A stretch of DNA of 55,198 bases, taken from the NCBI GenBank assembly GCA_017527155.1, contig JAFXQI010000034.1:1-55198 (forward strand). Direction: 5' to 3'. Both the position numbers and the translations under genes were made by a program. Positions within the stretch are counted from its first letter, which is position 1; each line of letters starts with the position of its first letter. Shown here piece by piece: positions 24,724-34,700 of this stretch. This DNA is from Kiritimatiellia bacterium. GTDB lineage: Bacteria; Verrucomicrobiota; Kiritimatiellia; CAIQIC01; Lenti-01. The notes below the pieces were generated by a model that worked only from the letters and a program-made list of their open reading frames with translations, was not told the DNA's origin and made no database searches.

Positions 24724-25251
24724 ATGAAGACCATCCATTTTCTGCTCGGACTGTTCCTGTATCTGGCGCTCGTGGCGGCCGGCCTCGGGCTGATTCTGGC
24801 CCACCAGTTCCCCGCGCCCGCGCACACGGCGCTGGACTGGACGTGCGGCCTCGCCCGCTGGCAGCACGTGCTGCTCGGCGCCGGCATCCTCGTCTGGCTC
24901 GCGCTCTACTTCGTCACCGGCCTCCCGCGCCGCCGCCCGCAGTTCATCCGCTTCGAGAACGAGACCGGCAGCATCAACGTCAGCACCGACGCCGTCCGCA
25001 AGTACATCGACGGCATCCGCTCCGACTTCGCCGCCCTCGCCTGGCTCAAGTCCGCCCTCCGCGTCCGCCGCGGCGCGCTCGAAGTCGGCATCGTCGTCGG
25101 CGTCAAGTCCGGCACCCAGATTCCCGAACTCTGCCGCATGATCCAGAAGCGCGTCGGCGAAGTCCTCGCCGAGCACCTCGGCACCTGCGACCTCGCCGGC
25201 ATCGGCGTCGAAGTCAACGAAATCCGCCCGCGCAACGCCGCGGCCGACTGA
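24724..25251 (+). CDS. AmaP/Asp23-like small membrane protein
   Basis: A 175-residue protein. Two membrane helices (IHFLLGLFLYLALVAAGLGL and VLLGAGILVWLALYFVTGL) are followed by an Asp23-like domain starting INVSTDAVRKYIDGI, with a basic stretch and ending GIGVEVNEIRPRN. This is the arrangement of AmaP, the membrane anchor of the Asp23 envelope-stress complex, although most members are Gram-positive; PVC homologues are uncharacterised. AAGGAG precedes the ATG. A perfect palindrome CGGTTATAACCG (24691-24702) just upstream could be an operator or part of the promoter. Confidence 0.7.
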   Translation: MKTIHFLLGLFLYLALVAAGLGLILAHQFPAPAHTALDWTCGLARWQHVLLGAGILVWLALYFVTGLPRRRPQFIRFENETGSINVSTDAVRKYIDGIRSDFAALAWLKSALRVRRGALEVGIVVGVKSGTQIPELCRMIQKRVGEVLAEHLGTCDLAGIGVEVNEIRPRNAAAD

Positions 25252-25270
25252 CCGCCCCGGAGGCTCCGCG

Positions 25271-25846
25271 ATGGACTGGGACCGCTTTGCCGAAAGCCAC
25301 CTCGACGTGGCCAACGAAGTCTTCACCCGCCTGCGCCCCGCCGTCGAGGCCGTCGCGGAGCGCATGGCCGACCGCCTGCGCGCCGGCGCCAAGATCCTCG
25401 CCTGCGGGAACGGCGGCAGCGCGGCCGACGCCCAGCACTTCGCGGCCGAGCTGGTGAACCGCTTCCTCCTCGAGCGCCGCCCCTACGCCGCGCTCGCCCT
25501 CACCACCGACTCCTCCGTCCTGACCTCCATCGCCAACGACTACCGCTACGACGAAGTCTTCTCCAAGCAGGTCGAAGCCCTCGGCCGCCCCGGCGACATC
25601 CTCCTCGCCATTTCCACCAGCGGCAACGCCCCCAACGTGTGCCTCGCCGCCGAAGCCGCGAAGAAGGCCGGCGTATGGAGCGTCGCCCTCACCGGCGGCG
25701 CCGGCGGCCGCCTCGCCGCCCTTGCCGACGAAACCCTCCGCGTCGCCTCCACCACCGTGACCGCCCGCATCCAGGAGGGCCACGAAATGATGATCCACGC
25801 CATCTGCCAGCTCGTCGAGGAGCGCCTCGCCTCCTCCAACGCCTGA
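25271..25846 (+). CDS. gmhA: Phosphoheptose isomerase (SIS domain)
   Basis: A 191-residue sedoheptulose-7-phosphate isomerase, first step of ADP-heptose synthesis for LPS inner core. The SIS-domain phosphate loop CGNGGSAADAQHFAAELVNRF, then LTTDSSVLTSIANDY and GDILLAISTSGNAPNV, are diagnostic. The active-site His and Glu of the C-terminus (QEGHEMMIHAICQLVE) are present. It is 19 bases downstream of the AmaP-like gene and 16 bases upstream of the PfkB kinase, so it is probably in one operon. It supports a Gram-negative envelope. Confidence 0.92.
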   Translation: MDWDRFAESHLDVANEVFTRLRPAVEAVAERMADRLRAGAKILACGNGGSAADAQHFAAELVNRFLLERRPYAALALTTDSSVLTSIANDYRYDEVFSKQVEALGRPGDILLAISTSGNAPNVCLAAEAAKKAGVWSVALTGGAGGRLAALADETLRVASTTVTARIQEGHEMMIHAICQLVEERLASSNA

Positions 25847-25862
25847 CCCAAGGAGCCCTCCC

Positions 25863-26795
25863 ATGACCGAACCCTCCGCCCCCGCCCCCGCCCCCTCCGT
25901 CGTCGTCGTCGGCTCCATCGCCTTCGACACCGTCGAGACCCCGAAAGGCCGCCGCGAAAAACTCCAGGGCGGCTCCGCCAGCTATTCCGCCATCGCCTCC
26001 GCCCTCTTCGCGTCCACCGGACTCGTCGGCGTCGTCGGCGACGACTTCCCCGACGCCTACACCGCCGCCTACGCCCGCGCCGGCATCGACCTCGCCGGCC
26101 TCGCGCGCGCCCCGGGCAAGACCTTCCACTGGGACGGCACCTACTCCGCCGACATGAACTCCCGCCGCACCAACTGCACCGAACTCAACGTCTTCGCCGA
26201 CTTCTCCCCCGACCTCCCCGACTCCTACCGCACGGCCCCCTTCCTCTGCCTCGGCAACATCGCCCCGTCCCTCCAGGCGCGCGTCCTCGACCAGATGTCC
26301 TCCCGGCCCTTCACCATGCTCGACACCATGGAACTGTGGATCGACACCGCCCGCGCCGAACTCCTCGACGTCGTCAACCGCGTCGACCTCCTCACCGTCA
26401 ACGAACACGAAGCCCGCGCCCTGACCGGCAAGACCTCCCTCCTCGAAGCCGCCCGCGCCATCCTGCGCCTCGGCCCCGCCTGGGCGCTGGTCAAGAAGGG
26501 CGAACACGGGGCCTTCCTGATGGGCCGCGATGGCGGCGACCCCGTACTCGTCCCCGCCTGGCCCCTCGAAGACGTCACCGACCCCACCGGCGCCGGCGAC
26601 ACCTTCGCGGGCGCCCTCATCGGCTCCCTGGCCTCCGGCGGCGCCGTGGACCGCGAAGCCTTCCGCCGCGCCCTCCTGCGCGCCACCGTCGCCTCCTCCT
26701 GCACCTGCTCCGCCTTCGGCCTCGAAGGCCTCTCCGCCCTCACCCGCGCCGACCTCGACGCCCGCTCCGCCCGCTTCCGCTCCATGCTCCCCTAG
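25863..26795 (+). CDS. PfkB-family sugar kinase
   Basis: A 310-residue ribokinase-fold kinase. VVVGSIAFDTVETPKG and LQGGSASYSAIASALF form the substrate lid and first motif, GVVGDDFP follows, and DPTGAGDTFAGALIG contains the catalytic Asp and anion hole (second PfkB signature). Its position right after gmhA invites the idea of a heptose-7-phosphate kinase (HldE-like). However, its N-terminal motif resembles the broader nucleoside/sugar kinase group rather than HldE, and no nucleotidyltransferase domain is attached. AAGGAG ribosome binding site. Confidence 0.85.
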   Translation: MTEPSAPAPAPSVVVVGSIAFDTVETPKGRREKLQGGSASYSAIASALFASTGLVGVVGDDFPDAYTAAYARAGIDLAGLARAPGKTFHWDGTYSADMNSRRTNCTELNVFADFSPDLPDSYRTAPFLCLGNIAPSLQARVLDQMSSRPFTMLDTMELWIDTARAELLDVVNRVDLLTVNEHEARALTGKTSLLEAARAILRLGPAWALVKKGEHGAFLMGRDGGDPVLVPAWPLEDVTDPTGAGDTFAGALIGSLASGGAVDREAFRRALLRATVASSCTCSAFGLEGLSALTRADLDARSARFRSMLP

Positions 26796-27237
26796 TGCAC
26801 CGTAAAGCTCATTCTTTCGCATCTCTTTTGGGTAGGGCGGCGAGTCCCTTCGCCGCCGGGTGTCTGGCAAGCGCATGGACAGCTTCCCATTTGCCTTCTT
26901 TCCACGTACCTTTCGCACGGCGGGCAGGGGACTGCCCGCCCTACCCGGGCCCTGCAAAGACGAATGTTTTGACCTTGTGCTGTACTCGGGCGGCTCAAGG
27001 AACAGAGAGTCTGCTGTCGGTTGTGTTGCCCTCCATGAACGATCTTCTCCATAGCGGACGCGCAGAAGCGCGTCCCTCCCGGTGCGTTCTCCACGGGGAG
27101 GGTCGCGCTTCCGCGCGACCATGCGGCTGGGCAGCCTCCGAAAAGCCACAGCATCTCCGCCAGCCACCTATCCCGTCCACCCCCCTCCCCATGCCCCTCC
27201 CGTCCTTTGCGCCCTTTGTGTCCTTTGTGGCTGAAAC
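26796..27237. repeat. Gene-free region of palindromic repeats
   Basis: No gene. It holds GTAGGGCGGCGAGTCCCTTC (26831) and the facing CAGGGGACTGCCCGCCCTAC (from 26925), whose relatives are near 49170. A ~125-bp element at about 26997-27121 with GGACGCGCAGAAGCGCGTCC and GTCGCGCTTCCGCGCGACC recurs inverted at 38709-38850. CCTTTGCGCCCTTTGTGTCC, a common short repeat, lies before the next gene. Confidence 0.75.
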
Positions 27238-28377
27238 ATGACCCCCATGCCTTCCCCCCCCCTCCGCATCCTCTTCGTCAACCGCATGGCCTGCCTCGAA
27301 CGCGGCGGCGGCGAAACCTTCGACCTCGAAATCTCCCGCTGCCTCGCCTCCATGGGCGTCCAAGTATCTTACCTCTCCGGCGCCCCCCTCTTCTCCGCGC
27401 CGCCCCTTCCCCTCCCCGACGCCACCTGCCTGCACACCCCCTGGCTCCGCCGCTTCCCGTGGGACAAAGTCCGCGGCGGCTGGCGCGTCCGCCAGGCCGA
27501 ATTCGACTGGTTCCAACGGCGCGCCGCCCGCTGGATCGCCCGCCGTCCCGGCTGCTGGGACGTCATCCAGATCTGCGAACTCCCCGAACTCGTCTGCCAC
27601 CTCAAGCGCGCCGCCTATCCCACCCCCCTCGTCATGCGCCTCACCGCGCCCAACTACTACGACCCCCACGGCGGCGTCGAAAAGGCCGACGCCCTCATTG
27701 CCAGCGGCACCAGCATCCAGAAAATGCGCGCCAACGGCCTGACCCGCGTCCACGACATCCCCAACGCCGTCGATCCCGGCCTCTTCAAGCCCCAACCCAC
27801 CGCCTTCCGCGCCGACCACGCCATCCCGCCGACCGACACCGTCGCCGTCTACGCCGCCCGCTTCCAGGCCTTCAAGAACCACGACATGCTCCTGCGCGCC
27901 TTCGCCCTCCACCTGCGCGACTGCCCCGACTCCCGGCTCGTACTGGCGGGCGACGGGCCCCTGCGCCCCCGCTGCGAAGCCCTGGCCGCCGAACTCGGCA
28001 TTGCGCCACGCGTCCACTTCCTCGGTGCCGTCCCCTATCCCGACCTCCCGGCCATCCTCGCCGCCGCCGACCTGGCCGTCGTCTCCAGCGACTACGAATC
28101 CTTCTGCTTCTTCGCCATCGAAGCCATGTCCACGGCCCTCCCCGTCCTGACGACCGACTGCGGCTGGGTTCCCCGCCTCGTCGCCGACGGTGCCGGCCTC
28201 GTCACCCCCGTCTCCGACCCCGCCCCCTTCGCCGCCGCCTGGACCCGCCTCGCCACCGACGCCCCCCTCCGCAACCGCCTCGGCGCCACCGCCCGCACCC
28301 TCGTCCTCTCCCGCCACACCTGGACCTCCTCCGCCCAGAAACTCCTCGCCCTCTACCAATCCCTCCTCCCCCGCTGA
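27238..28377 (+). CDS. Family 4 glycosyltransferase
   Basis: A 379-residue GT-B fold enzyme, probably adding a sugar from a nucleotide donor in envelope polysaccharide or LPS synthesis. The N-terminal acceptor domain starts RILFVNRMACLERGGGETFDLE. The C-terminal donor domain has VYAARFQAFKNHDMLLRAF, LVLAGDGPLRP and the E-x7-E-type motif SSDYESFCFFAIEAMSTALPVL. ATG 27238 or ATG 27247 may be used; neither has a strong ribosome binding site. It is not part of an obvious gene cluster. Confidence 0.85.
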   Translation: MTPMPSPPLRILFVNRMACLERGGGETFDLEISRCLASMGVQVSYLSGAPLFSAPPLPLPDATCLHTPWLRRFPWDKVRGGWRVRQAEFDWFQRRAARWIARRPGCWDVIQICELPELVCHLKRAAYPTPLVMRLTAPNYYDPHGGVEKADALIASGTSIQKMRANGLTRVHDIPNAVDPGLFKPQPTAFRADHAIPPTDTVAVYAARFQAFKNHDMLLRAFALHLRDCPDSRLVLAGDGPLRPRCEALAAELGIAPRVHFLGAVPYPDLPAILAAADLAVVSSDYESFCFFAIEAMSTALPVLTTDCGWVPRLVADGAGLVTPVSDPAPFAAAWTRLATDAPLRNRLGATARTLVLSRHTWTSSAQKLLALYQSLLPR

Positions 28378-28840
28378 CCCCTTTTTTTCCCCCCCCGGTT
28401 CCGCACCTCCGCCAACCGCAAGTTTTCCAATGATTGGAAAATATTTTTCCAATGGTTGGAAAACTTTTGCCGCGCCCACTGGGGGCGCGGGAGCCCCACC
28501 CGCGGGTCTTCCCCCATGCAAAACCCTTCAGAAAAGTCCACTTTTTCCATAATCTCACGCCAGCCCCCACCTCACCCGCCTCCCGCAACACTTCAGGAAA
28601 AACTTCCGCGTCACTTCCGGGGGTGCGGCATCCTGCCGCGCCCTTGCGCTGGACGGACGCGGTGCCCGTCCCAAAAGAATCCATCCGCTTCCCTTTCTCG
28701 CCCCTCCCGCACGGCCAATCCCCTCCCATTTCCTCCTGACAAACGTTTGCCGGATGTTTCCGTCGCGCGAAGAAGAATTCTTGTTCTCGATTGGCGGACC
28801 GCCTGCGCCCCGGCATTGGGGATGGAGCGGCGGATGCCGC
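28378..28840. repeat. Gene-free region with paired palindromes
   Basis: No gene. It contains a good double palindrome at 28421-28466 (TTTTCCAATGATTGGAAAAT then TTTCCAATGGTTGGAAAACT), a GGGTGCGGCATCCTGCCGCG hairpin at 28621 and otherwise low-complexity pyrimidine-rich DNA. Confidence 0.8.
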
Positions 28841-29899
28841 CTACGGTTCCGTCCTGGCGTAAAAGCGGATGCGCCGGCCGCCCGTCTCGGGGTGCAGGAA
28901 GCCGGCGCGGACAAGGCCGGCACACCAGTTGATGATGGTCCGGTTCGTCACGCCCAAGGGCTTGGCAAGGTCCACCGGGGCGAAGCGGCGGATGCCTTCC
29001 GCCTCCAGGTGCGCGAGGAACGCCCGCTCGCGTTTCCCCAGGTGCGAGAGGGCGACGGCCCGGCGTTCCCCGTCCGAGGCCTCCGCGATGCGCAACGCCC
29101 CCGCCGCGTGGAGTTCCATCATGCGCGCGAAGTAGGCGAACCAGATTTCCGGGTGGGGGGGATTGTCGCGCCCGTCGTAGTAGAGCGCGGGGAGGCCCAT
29201 CTGGAGGGAGCGGTAGTATTCGTCGGCGTCGTAGGCGAAGTATTCTTCCAGCGAGCCGATGCCCCCGAAACCGTAGCCGTTCGCGCCGAGCACGAAATCG
29301 GAGAGCAGCCGCGCGGTCCGTCCGTTGCCGTCCTCGAAGGGGTGGATGGTCGCGATCTGGTAGTGCACGACGGCCGCCTTGATGACCGGATGGTCGTCGG
29401 ATTCCGCCACGTAGGCGGCCAGTTCGTCCACGAGCCCTTCCACGTCCTTCGCTTCCGGGGGGATGTATTCCACCTGCCGTGTCGCGTCGTCGTAGACCGC
29501 GAAAAGGACTCCCGGGGGCATGGGGCCGCGGAACCCGCGTTTTTCCGCGCTCTCGCCCCGCACGACGATGCGTTGCGTCTCCAGGACCAGCCGTTTGGAA
29601 AACGGCCGTCCCTCCGCCACGGCCTTCTCCAGGAATCCCAGGGCATCGAAATAATTGCGGATTTCCTGCTCGGGTTTGAGGTAATGCCGGCGCGAGGACT
29701 CGACCGCCGCGTCCGCCTGGACCTCATCCAGCGGGTTTCCCTCGATTTTGTTCGAGGCGTAGGAACTCTTTTTCTTCGAACTTTTCCGCAACTTGCCCGC
29801 CATGGAAGGAGGCAAGCGGATTCCCCCGAACTGGCCCCTTGCCCGCTCGATGGCCAGCAGGCGGGCGAGGATTTCGTTGTTCAAGACGGATTTGATCAT
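28841..29899 (-). CDS. Fic-domain protein (class II, self-inhibited) with C-terminal winged helix
   Basis: A 352-residue putative AMP-transferase. The Fic motif is HPFEDGNGRTAR (186-197). The N-terminal inhibitory helix motif is SNKIEGN (49-55, S-x3-E-G), so activity is autoinhibited as in class II Fic proteins. KKSSYASNKIEGNPL and GFRGPMPPGVLFAV are typical of the Fic_N/Fic family that also carries a C-terminal winged helix, here VDLAKPLGVTNRTIINWCAGLVRAGFL. The DNA-binding tail suggests self-regulation, consistent with two direct repeats upstream. The target protein is unknown. Confidence 0.9.
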   Translation of the reverse strand: MIKSVLNNEILARLLAIERARGQFGGIRLPPSMAGKLRKSSKKKSSYASNKIEGNPLDEVQADAAVESSRRHYLKPEQEIRNYFDALGFLEKAVAEGRPFSKRLVLETQRIVVRGESAEKRGFRGPMPPGVLFAVYDDATRQVEYIPPEAKDVEGLVDELAAYVAESDDHPVIKAAVVHYQIATIHPFEDGNGRTARLLSDFVLGANGYGFGGIGSLEEYFAYDADEYYRSLQMGLPALYYDGRDNPPHPEIWFAYFARMMELHAAGALRIAEASDGERRAVALSHLGKRERAFLAHLEAEGIRRFAPVDLAKPLGVTNRTIINWCAGLVRAGFLHPETGGRRIRFYARTEP

Positions 29900-29928
29900 G
29901 TCGGCATCCTACACCTTCCGACGGGAAA

Positions 29929-29959
29929 TTTCACTATGATTTCCCTATTGTTTCACTAT
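29929..29959 (-). promoter_or_regulatory. Direct repeats upstream of the Fic gene
   Basis: Two identical 9-mers, ATAGTGAAA on the minus strand (29937-29929 and 29959-29951), are spaced exactly 22 bases, two helical turns, 30-60 bases before the Fic start codon. They are plausible operator half-sites for its winged-helix domain. Confidence 0.5.
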
Positions 29960-30166
29960 GTGTCGCAGCCCAGGGCATGGCGGGGGATATTCGTGCGGTA
30001 GAAGGCACGGAATTCGATGTCGAAAACACGACTTCATGCACGAAATCCACTCTTCAAAACAGATTCTTTTTCACAGAAATCAATCTCAAGGAGAACAAGA
30101 AACCGGCAACGCCCCCCCCCGCTACCGCCCCCACGTACCCTCCTCCCCTACGCCCCGCGCCCCGGT

Positions 30167-31513
30167 TCAATCCACGAACACCTCGTCGAAGCCCGCCGCG
30201 TCCAGGCGCGCAAGGCACTCCGCCAACGCCCCGAGCGAGACATCCGCGTCCACCCGCAGCTCCACCGGCGCACGCTCACCGGACAGCACCTCCTCCAGCG
30301 ATGACGCGACCGCCAGCACCGTCTCGTTCTCCGCCAGCCCCCATCCCCTCTCGTCCAGATCCGACGGCGCGAACGTCCGCAATCCGCCCGCCAGGCCCCC
30401 TTCCCGCGACAGCCGCAGAGCCCAGTACGGCGTCCCCGGCCGCAGATGAACGTCGGGCGACCGCACCGCCAGGACCCCCTCTGAACGCGGACGAATGGAG
30501 TGCATCACCCCGCGCCGGATGGGCAGCAATCCCTCCGGCGTCCGGAAAAAATACCCGCCGTAATGCCGCATCAGCGCGCTGTACGCCATCGCCGCGCCCA
30601 CCTCCGCCTCCGGGCCCGCCGCCAGCGGCACCACGAACACCTCCCGCCCGCCCGTCCACGGCAGGTCAGACCGCTTCCGCAGCGCGCGCGCCGAAGGCGA
30701 ATCCCCCAGCCGCGTTCCGAACTCGTTCCTCCCGTCCGTCCAGAACCACAGCCACGCATCCTCCCCGCCCACCTCCGGCCGCTCCACCCAGAGGTCGTAC
30801 CACGCCAGCATCGCCGCATGCCGCCAACTGCGCACCGCCGGGAGCGGCTCCTGTCCCGACCACAACCGCTGCCCCGCCCGCGGCGTCTGCCCGTCCCACC
30901 CCATGAACACCCAGAGCGCGACCGCAGCCGGCGCCAGCAGCAGCTTCCAGCCCAGCCGCCACCGCCGTCCGTCCAGCCACGCCGTCCACGCCGCCGTCAA
31001 CACCCCCGCCAATGCCACCGTGGCCATCAGCACCCCATCGTCGGCCACGCTCGAAGTCTGCCACACGTCCCTCCCTCCCGTCACGGTGCCCACAATCCAC
31101 AGCGCCCCGCAAGCCACCCCATACGGCGCGAAAAACCACAGCGACCGGAGCGTCCTCTTCCCCAAACCCGCCCCGTCCGGCGACTTCTTTCGCTCCGCTG
31201 CCATCCACAGCGTCAGCAGCCACGACGCCACGACCAGATACACCACCCCCGCCAACGCCACCGACGCATACATCGCCCCGCCGCCCTCATCCGTCCCCCC
31301 TTGAAGGAACGGCATCCACTCCGCGTGCGGCCCCGTCTCCGCCGGAATCCACCCCGGCCCCGGCCAGCTCCCGGCCCGCCCGGCCCGTCCGGCCACCCAA
31401 GCCACCCCCATCAACAGCACAAGCGCCGCCAGCCCTCCGACCACCCCCAGCTTCACCAGCCCGACCGCCCGACGCACCGCCCCCGTCTCCTTCCGTTTTT
31501 CCGTCGCATTCAT
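30167..31513 (-). CDS. Polytopic membrane protein of unknown function
   Basis: A 448-residue protein starting MNATEKRKETG with an AGGATAGGGA ribosome binding site. It has about five hydrophobic segments (LGVVGGLAALVLLMGVAWVA, VALAGVVYLVVASWLLTLWM, LWFFAPYGVACGALWIVGTV, VLMATVALAGVLTAAWTAWL, LLLAPAAVALWVFMGW) and then a ~240-residue soluble part. The extreme C-terminus (VELRVDADVSLGALAECLARLDAAGFDEVFV) resembles the periplasmic tail of ExbD/TolR, which is only a hint. No family recognised. Confidence 0.6.
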   Translation of the reverse strand: MNATEKRKETGAVRRAVGLVKLGVVGGLAALVLLMGVAWVAGRAGRAGSWPGPGWIPAETGPHAEWMPFLQGGTDEGGGAMYASVALAGVVYLVVASWLLTLWMAAERKKSPDGAGLGKRTLRSLWFFAPYGVACGALWIVGTVTGGRDVWQTSSVADDGVLMATVALAGVLTAAWTAWLDGRRWRLGWKLLLAPAAVALWVFMGWDGQTPRAGQRLWSGQEPLPAVRSWRHAAMLAWYDLWVERPEVGGEDAWLWFWTDGRNEFGTRLGDSPSARALRKRSDLPWTGGREVFVVPLAAGPEAEVGAAMAYSALMRHYGGYFFRTPEGLLPIRRGVMHSIRPRSEGVLAVRSPDVHLRPGTPYWALRLSREGGLAGGLRTFAPSDLDERGWGLAENETVLAVASSLEEVLSGERAPVELRVDADVSLGALAECLARLDAAGFDEVFVD

Positions 31514-31598
31514 GTCCCTATCCTGCCCATTCACCCTCCCCCTGTCAACCGCTGCCCCGTCCCGTTCCCGACCCGGCTCCACCACTCGCGAGATTATG

Positions 31599-31615
31599 GA
31601 AAATCAAAGATTTTC
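31599..31615. terminator. Short perfect inverted repeat between two minus-strand genes
   Basis: GAAAATC-AAA-GATTTTC lies 155 bases downstream of the secreted-nuclease stop codon. The stem is AT-rich and weak and lacks a T-run, so it could be a weak terminator or an operator for the following gene. Confidence 0.3.
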
Positions 31616-31769
31616 ATCCGGTTTTCCGTCACATCTCCCTGCATGAAAAATACAAGAGGGAATCAGCGGCCAACCAGCCGTGCGGCAGCCCCATGCAGAC
31701 GGGAATGACGCGGTGACAACGGGAAGCAGGGCGGCCGCCGCAAACGGCGGAACGCTCCGGCAAATGCTT

Positions 31770-34700
31770 TTACGGAAGGGTCGTCTTGAGCAGACCGAAT
31801 CCGCCGGTGGAGAGGATGCCGGGAATGGTCATGGTGGGGGTGCCGGGACCCAAGTCGAGGACTTGTCCTTGCGCCTCGGCATCTTCCACGGGGGTACCGC
31901 TCCGGAATTCGTCCCAATGCACCCACCAGTAACGCCGGTTCGGGCTGGCCAACGGCACCGTGAGCACCAGCGAGCCGTCGGCGCCGGGTTCCATGTGCGT
32001 CACGTCGAGGGTGTTCTCGTTCGTCGGCGAGATGTCCCAGACGTAATTCTTCCAGTTCTCGCAGCCGTTCGCTCCCAGGGAGGCGGCCGGATAGTCCGCC
32101 GCCGACAGCGGCGGATGGAACCCCGCCAGCCACGTCGCGTAAGGGTCTTCCGGCGCCTGGGGGCCCGACACCGTGAAGGTCTGGCTGGCCGAGGCCGGAC
32201 GCCAGGCCTCGTTCCCCGCCTGGCTGGCCGTCACCGTCACCCGGCCCGGGCCCGTGAAGGTCAGGGTGTCTCCATCCAGTTGCGCAATCTCGCGGCCGCC
32301 GGCAATCGCGAAGGTCACGGGCAAGCCGCTGCTGGCCGTTGCGTGCAGCGTAACCGTGTCGGTCGTGAGTGGGGCGCCGATGGGGTCGAACGCGATGGTC
32401 TGGTCGTTCTGGACCCGGAAGGTCTGGCTCGCCGAGGCCGGGCGATAGGTCGCATTTCCTTCCTGAACCGCCGTCACCGTCACCATGCCCGTGCCCGTGA
32501 AGGTCAAGGTCGTCCCGGACAGTTGCGCGATGTCGTCGCCGGAAAGCAGGAAAGTCACGCCCTGGCCGCTGCTGGCCGTCGCTTGCAGCGTCACGCTGCT
32601 GGTCGGATTCTGGTCGCCGATGGGGACGAACGCGACGGTTTGCACGGTCTGCGCGGAATTCACCTTCTTCTTGTAAAGTTCGAGCAACTTGTTGCCGGTC
32701 GTGGTGTAACAGGCAAAACGTTCAGCCCCCGTGGTCGCGTAAAAACGAAGGGTCCGGTTGGTGACCGCGACGTTCCGTACCTCGAAAAGACCGCCGTTGA
32801 CGGCAAACGTCCAGCGGGTGTTGGGGGTGACGACATTCGTGATTTGCGCGGAGTTTTTAGTCCCGTAATAGCCCACGTATCCCGCGCCCTCGTTGAAGAT
32901 CGTCCAACCATTGGCGCCATCCTCGGCCAAGGTCCACACGATGGAGGAATCCGACGTGAGAATGCGCGTGTTCGCGGGTGTCACGCCATTGGTCTTGATG
33001 TAAGGCTGTGTCCCTCCCTGGAATTGGTTCAGCATGGCATATTCTTCGCCGGAAGTCTTCTTCCCGGTGATGATGTACTCGCCCGGTTCCAGCGCGGCCA
33101 GTGTCGTGATCTTGGCAAATTCCGCGTCCGCGGTGTCGTTGACGGTGAAGGTGGCGGTCGTTTCGGCCGGTTCCCAGAGGTCGTTTCCGGCCTGGGTGGC
33201 CGTCACGGTGACCGTTCCGGGGACGGTGCAGGACAGCGTGCTGCCCGCGAGAACCGCCCCCGAGACGGAACAGACGACCGGCAACCCGCTGCTGGCGGAG
33301 GCCGACAGCTCCACCGTCGCGCGGACGGGCTGGTCGCCGATGGGATCCGGATCCAGCGTGATTTCCTGTGGCGCCTTCGACACCTCGAACGACACGGTCA
33401 CGCTCTGGGCGGGGGCATAGGTTTCGTTGCCGTCTTGGGCGGCCCGGACGGTCACCGTGCCCGCGCCCGTGAAGGACAGCGTGTTGCCCACGAGCACTCC
33501 GGGGCCGTCGCCCGCCAATTCATACGTCACCTGCAAGCCGCTGCTGGCCGTCGCTTCCAACGTCAACGGATACGGCGCAAGCTGTCCGGCAATGGGCGGG
33601 AAGGTGATGGTCTGGCTCCGCCGCCCGCTTTCGTCGGCATCGGTGGAGACGAACACGGCCGCGCACCACGGGCCGGCCTCGCCGGCCGCCGTTTTGCCGC
33701 GCACCGCGACGGCGTATTCCGTTCCCGGCGCCAGCCCCGCCGCAATCCACGAATTGCCCGGAGCCGTTCCCGCGAGCACGGTCGGACCGGCGGTTTTGAC
33801 CACCACGTCGTCCAGATGGCGTTGGGCCACGCCGCTGCCTTCCCGGGCGTCGCGGAGGCGGACGAGGACCGTCCGGTCGCGCCACGCCGAGAGGTCGGTG
33901 GAATGGGACTGCGCATTGGCCTTGGCGTCGGAGACGCTGTCCACCGCCAGCTCCCAGGTCGCCCCGCCGTCCGTGCTGACGTCGATGGCCAACGTCCACT
34001 GGTTGGTGTTGCTCGATTGCTTGTATTGGAACTCCAGAGCGGAAGGGTTTTCCACCGGCGGCGACACCAGCCACGCGCCCTTGGCGGAGAAGGTCAGACC
34101 GTGCGTCCCGCTCGCGGCCGCGGTGGTCCGCACTTCCGCCCCCGCCGGCGACACCACCCAGCCGGAATCGACGCCTCCGCTTTCGAACCCCGCCGACGCC
34201 GCTTCGACCGCCGCCGCCGAGCACACGACGGCGCGGTATCCGGCGTATCCGTCCCGCGGTTCCCAGGCCAGCGTGAAGCCTGTGCTGTCCGTCGACGCCG
34301 CCCGCAGGCCCGTCACCGGACGGAGCACGGCCGCGGCCGGGTCGGTCCCGTTCGCGTATTCCTCCCAGTTGAGAATACCGTCGCCGTTCCAGTCTTCCTG
34401 CTCGGCCGTGTCCCAGTTCCCGCCCTGGACCGACGGCCGGCCGGCGCCGTACTGTTCCAGCCACCACAGCGGAGTCCCCTTCGCGGCCACCATGGCCGTG
34501 AAATCCACCGCCAGCGTCGAATTGGCGGTCACCTCCGGCGATTCGTAGGAACAAGATTCCTCCGGGTTCGCGGGATGCACCGGGTCCTCGTCGTTCCACT
34601 GGATGCTTCCGATGCGGTGATGTCGGGCTGGTGCGACGTGGAACGTCTTCGTCAGGCCGCGTGTCACCTCCTGCACGTACGGAGCGGCGTTCGAATCCAC

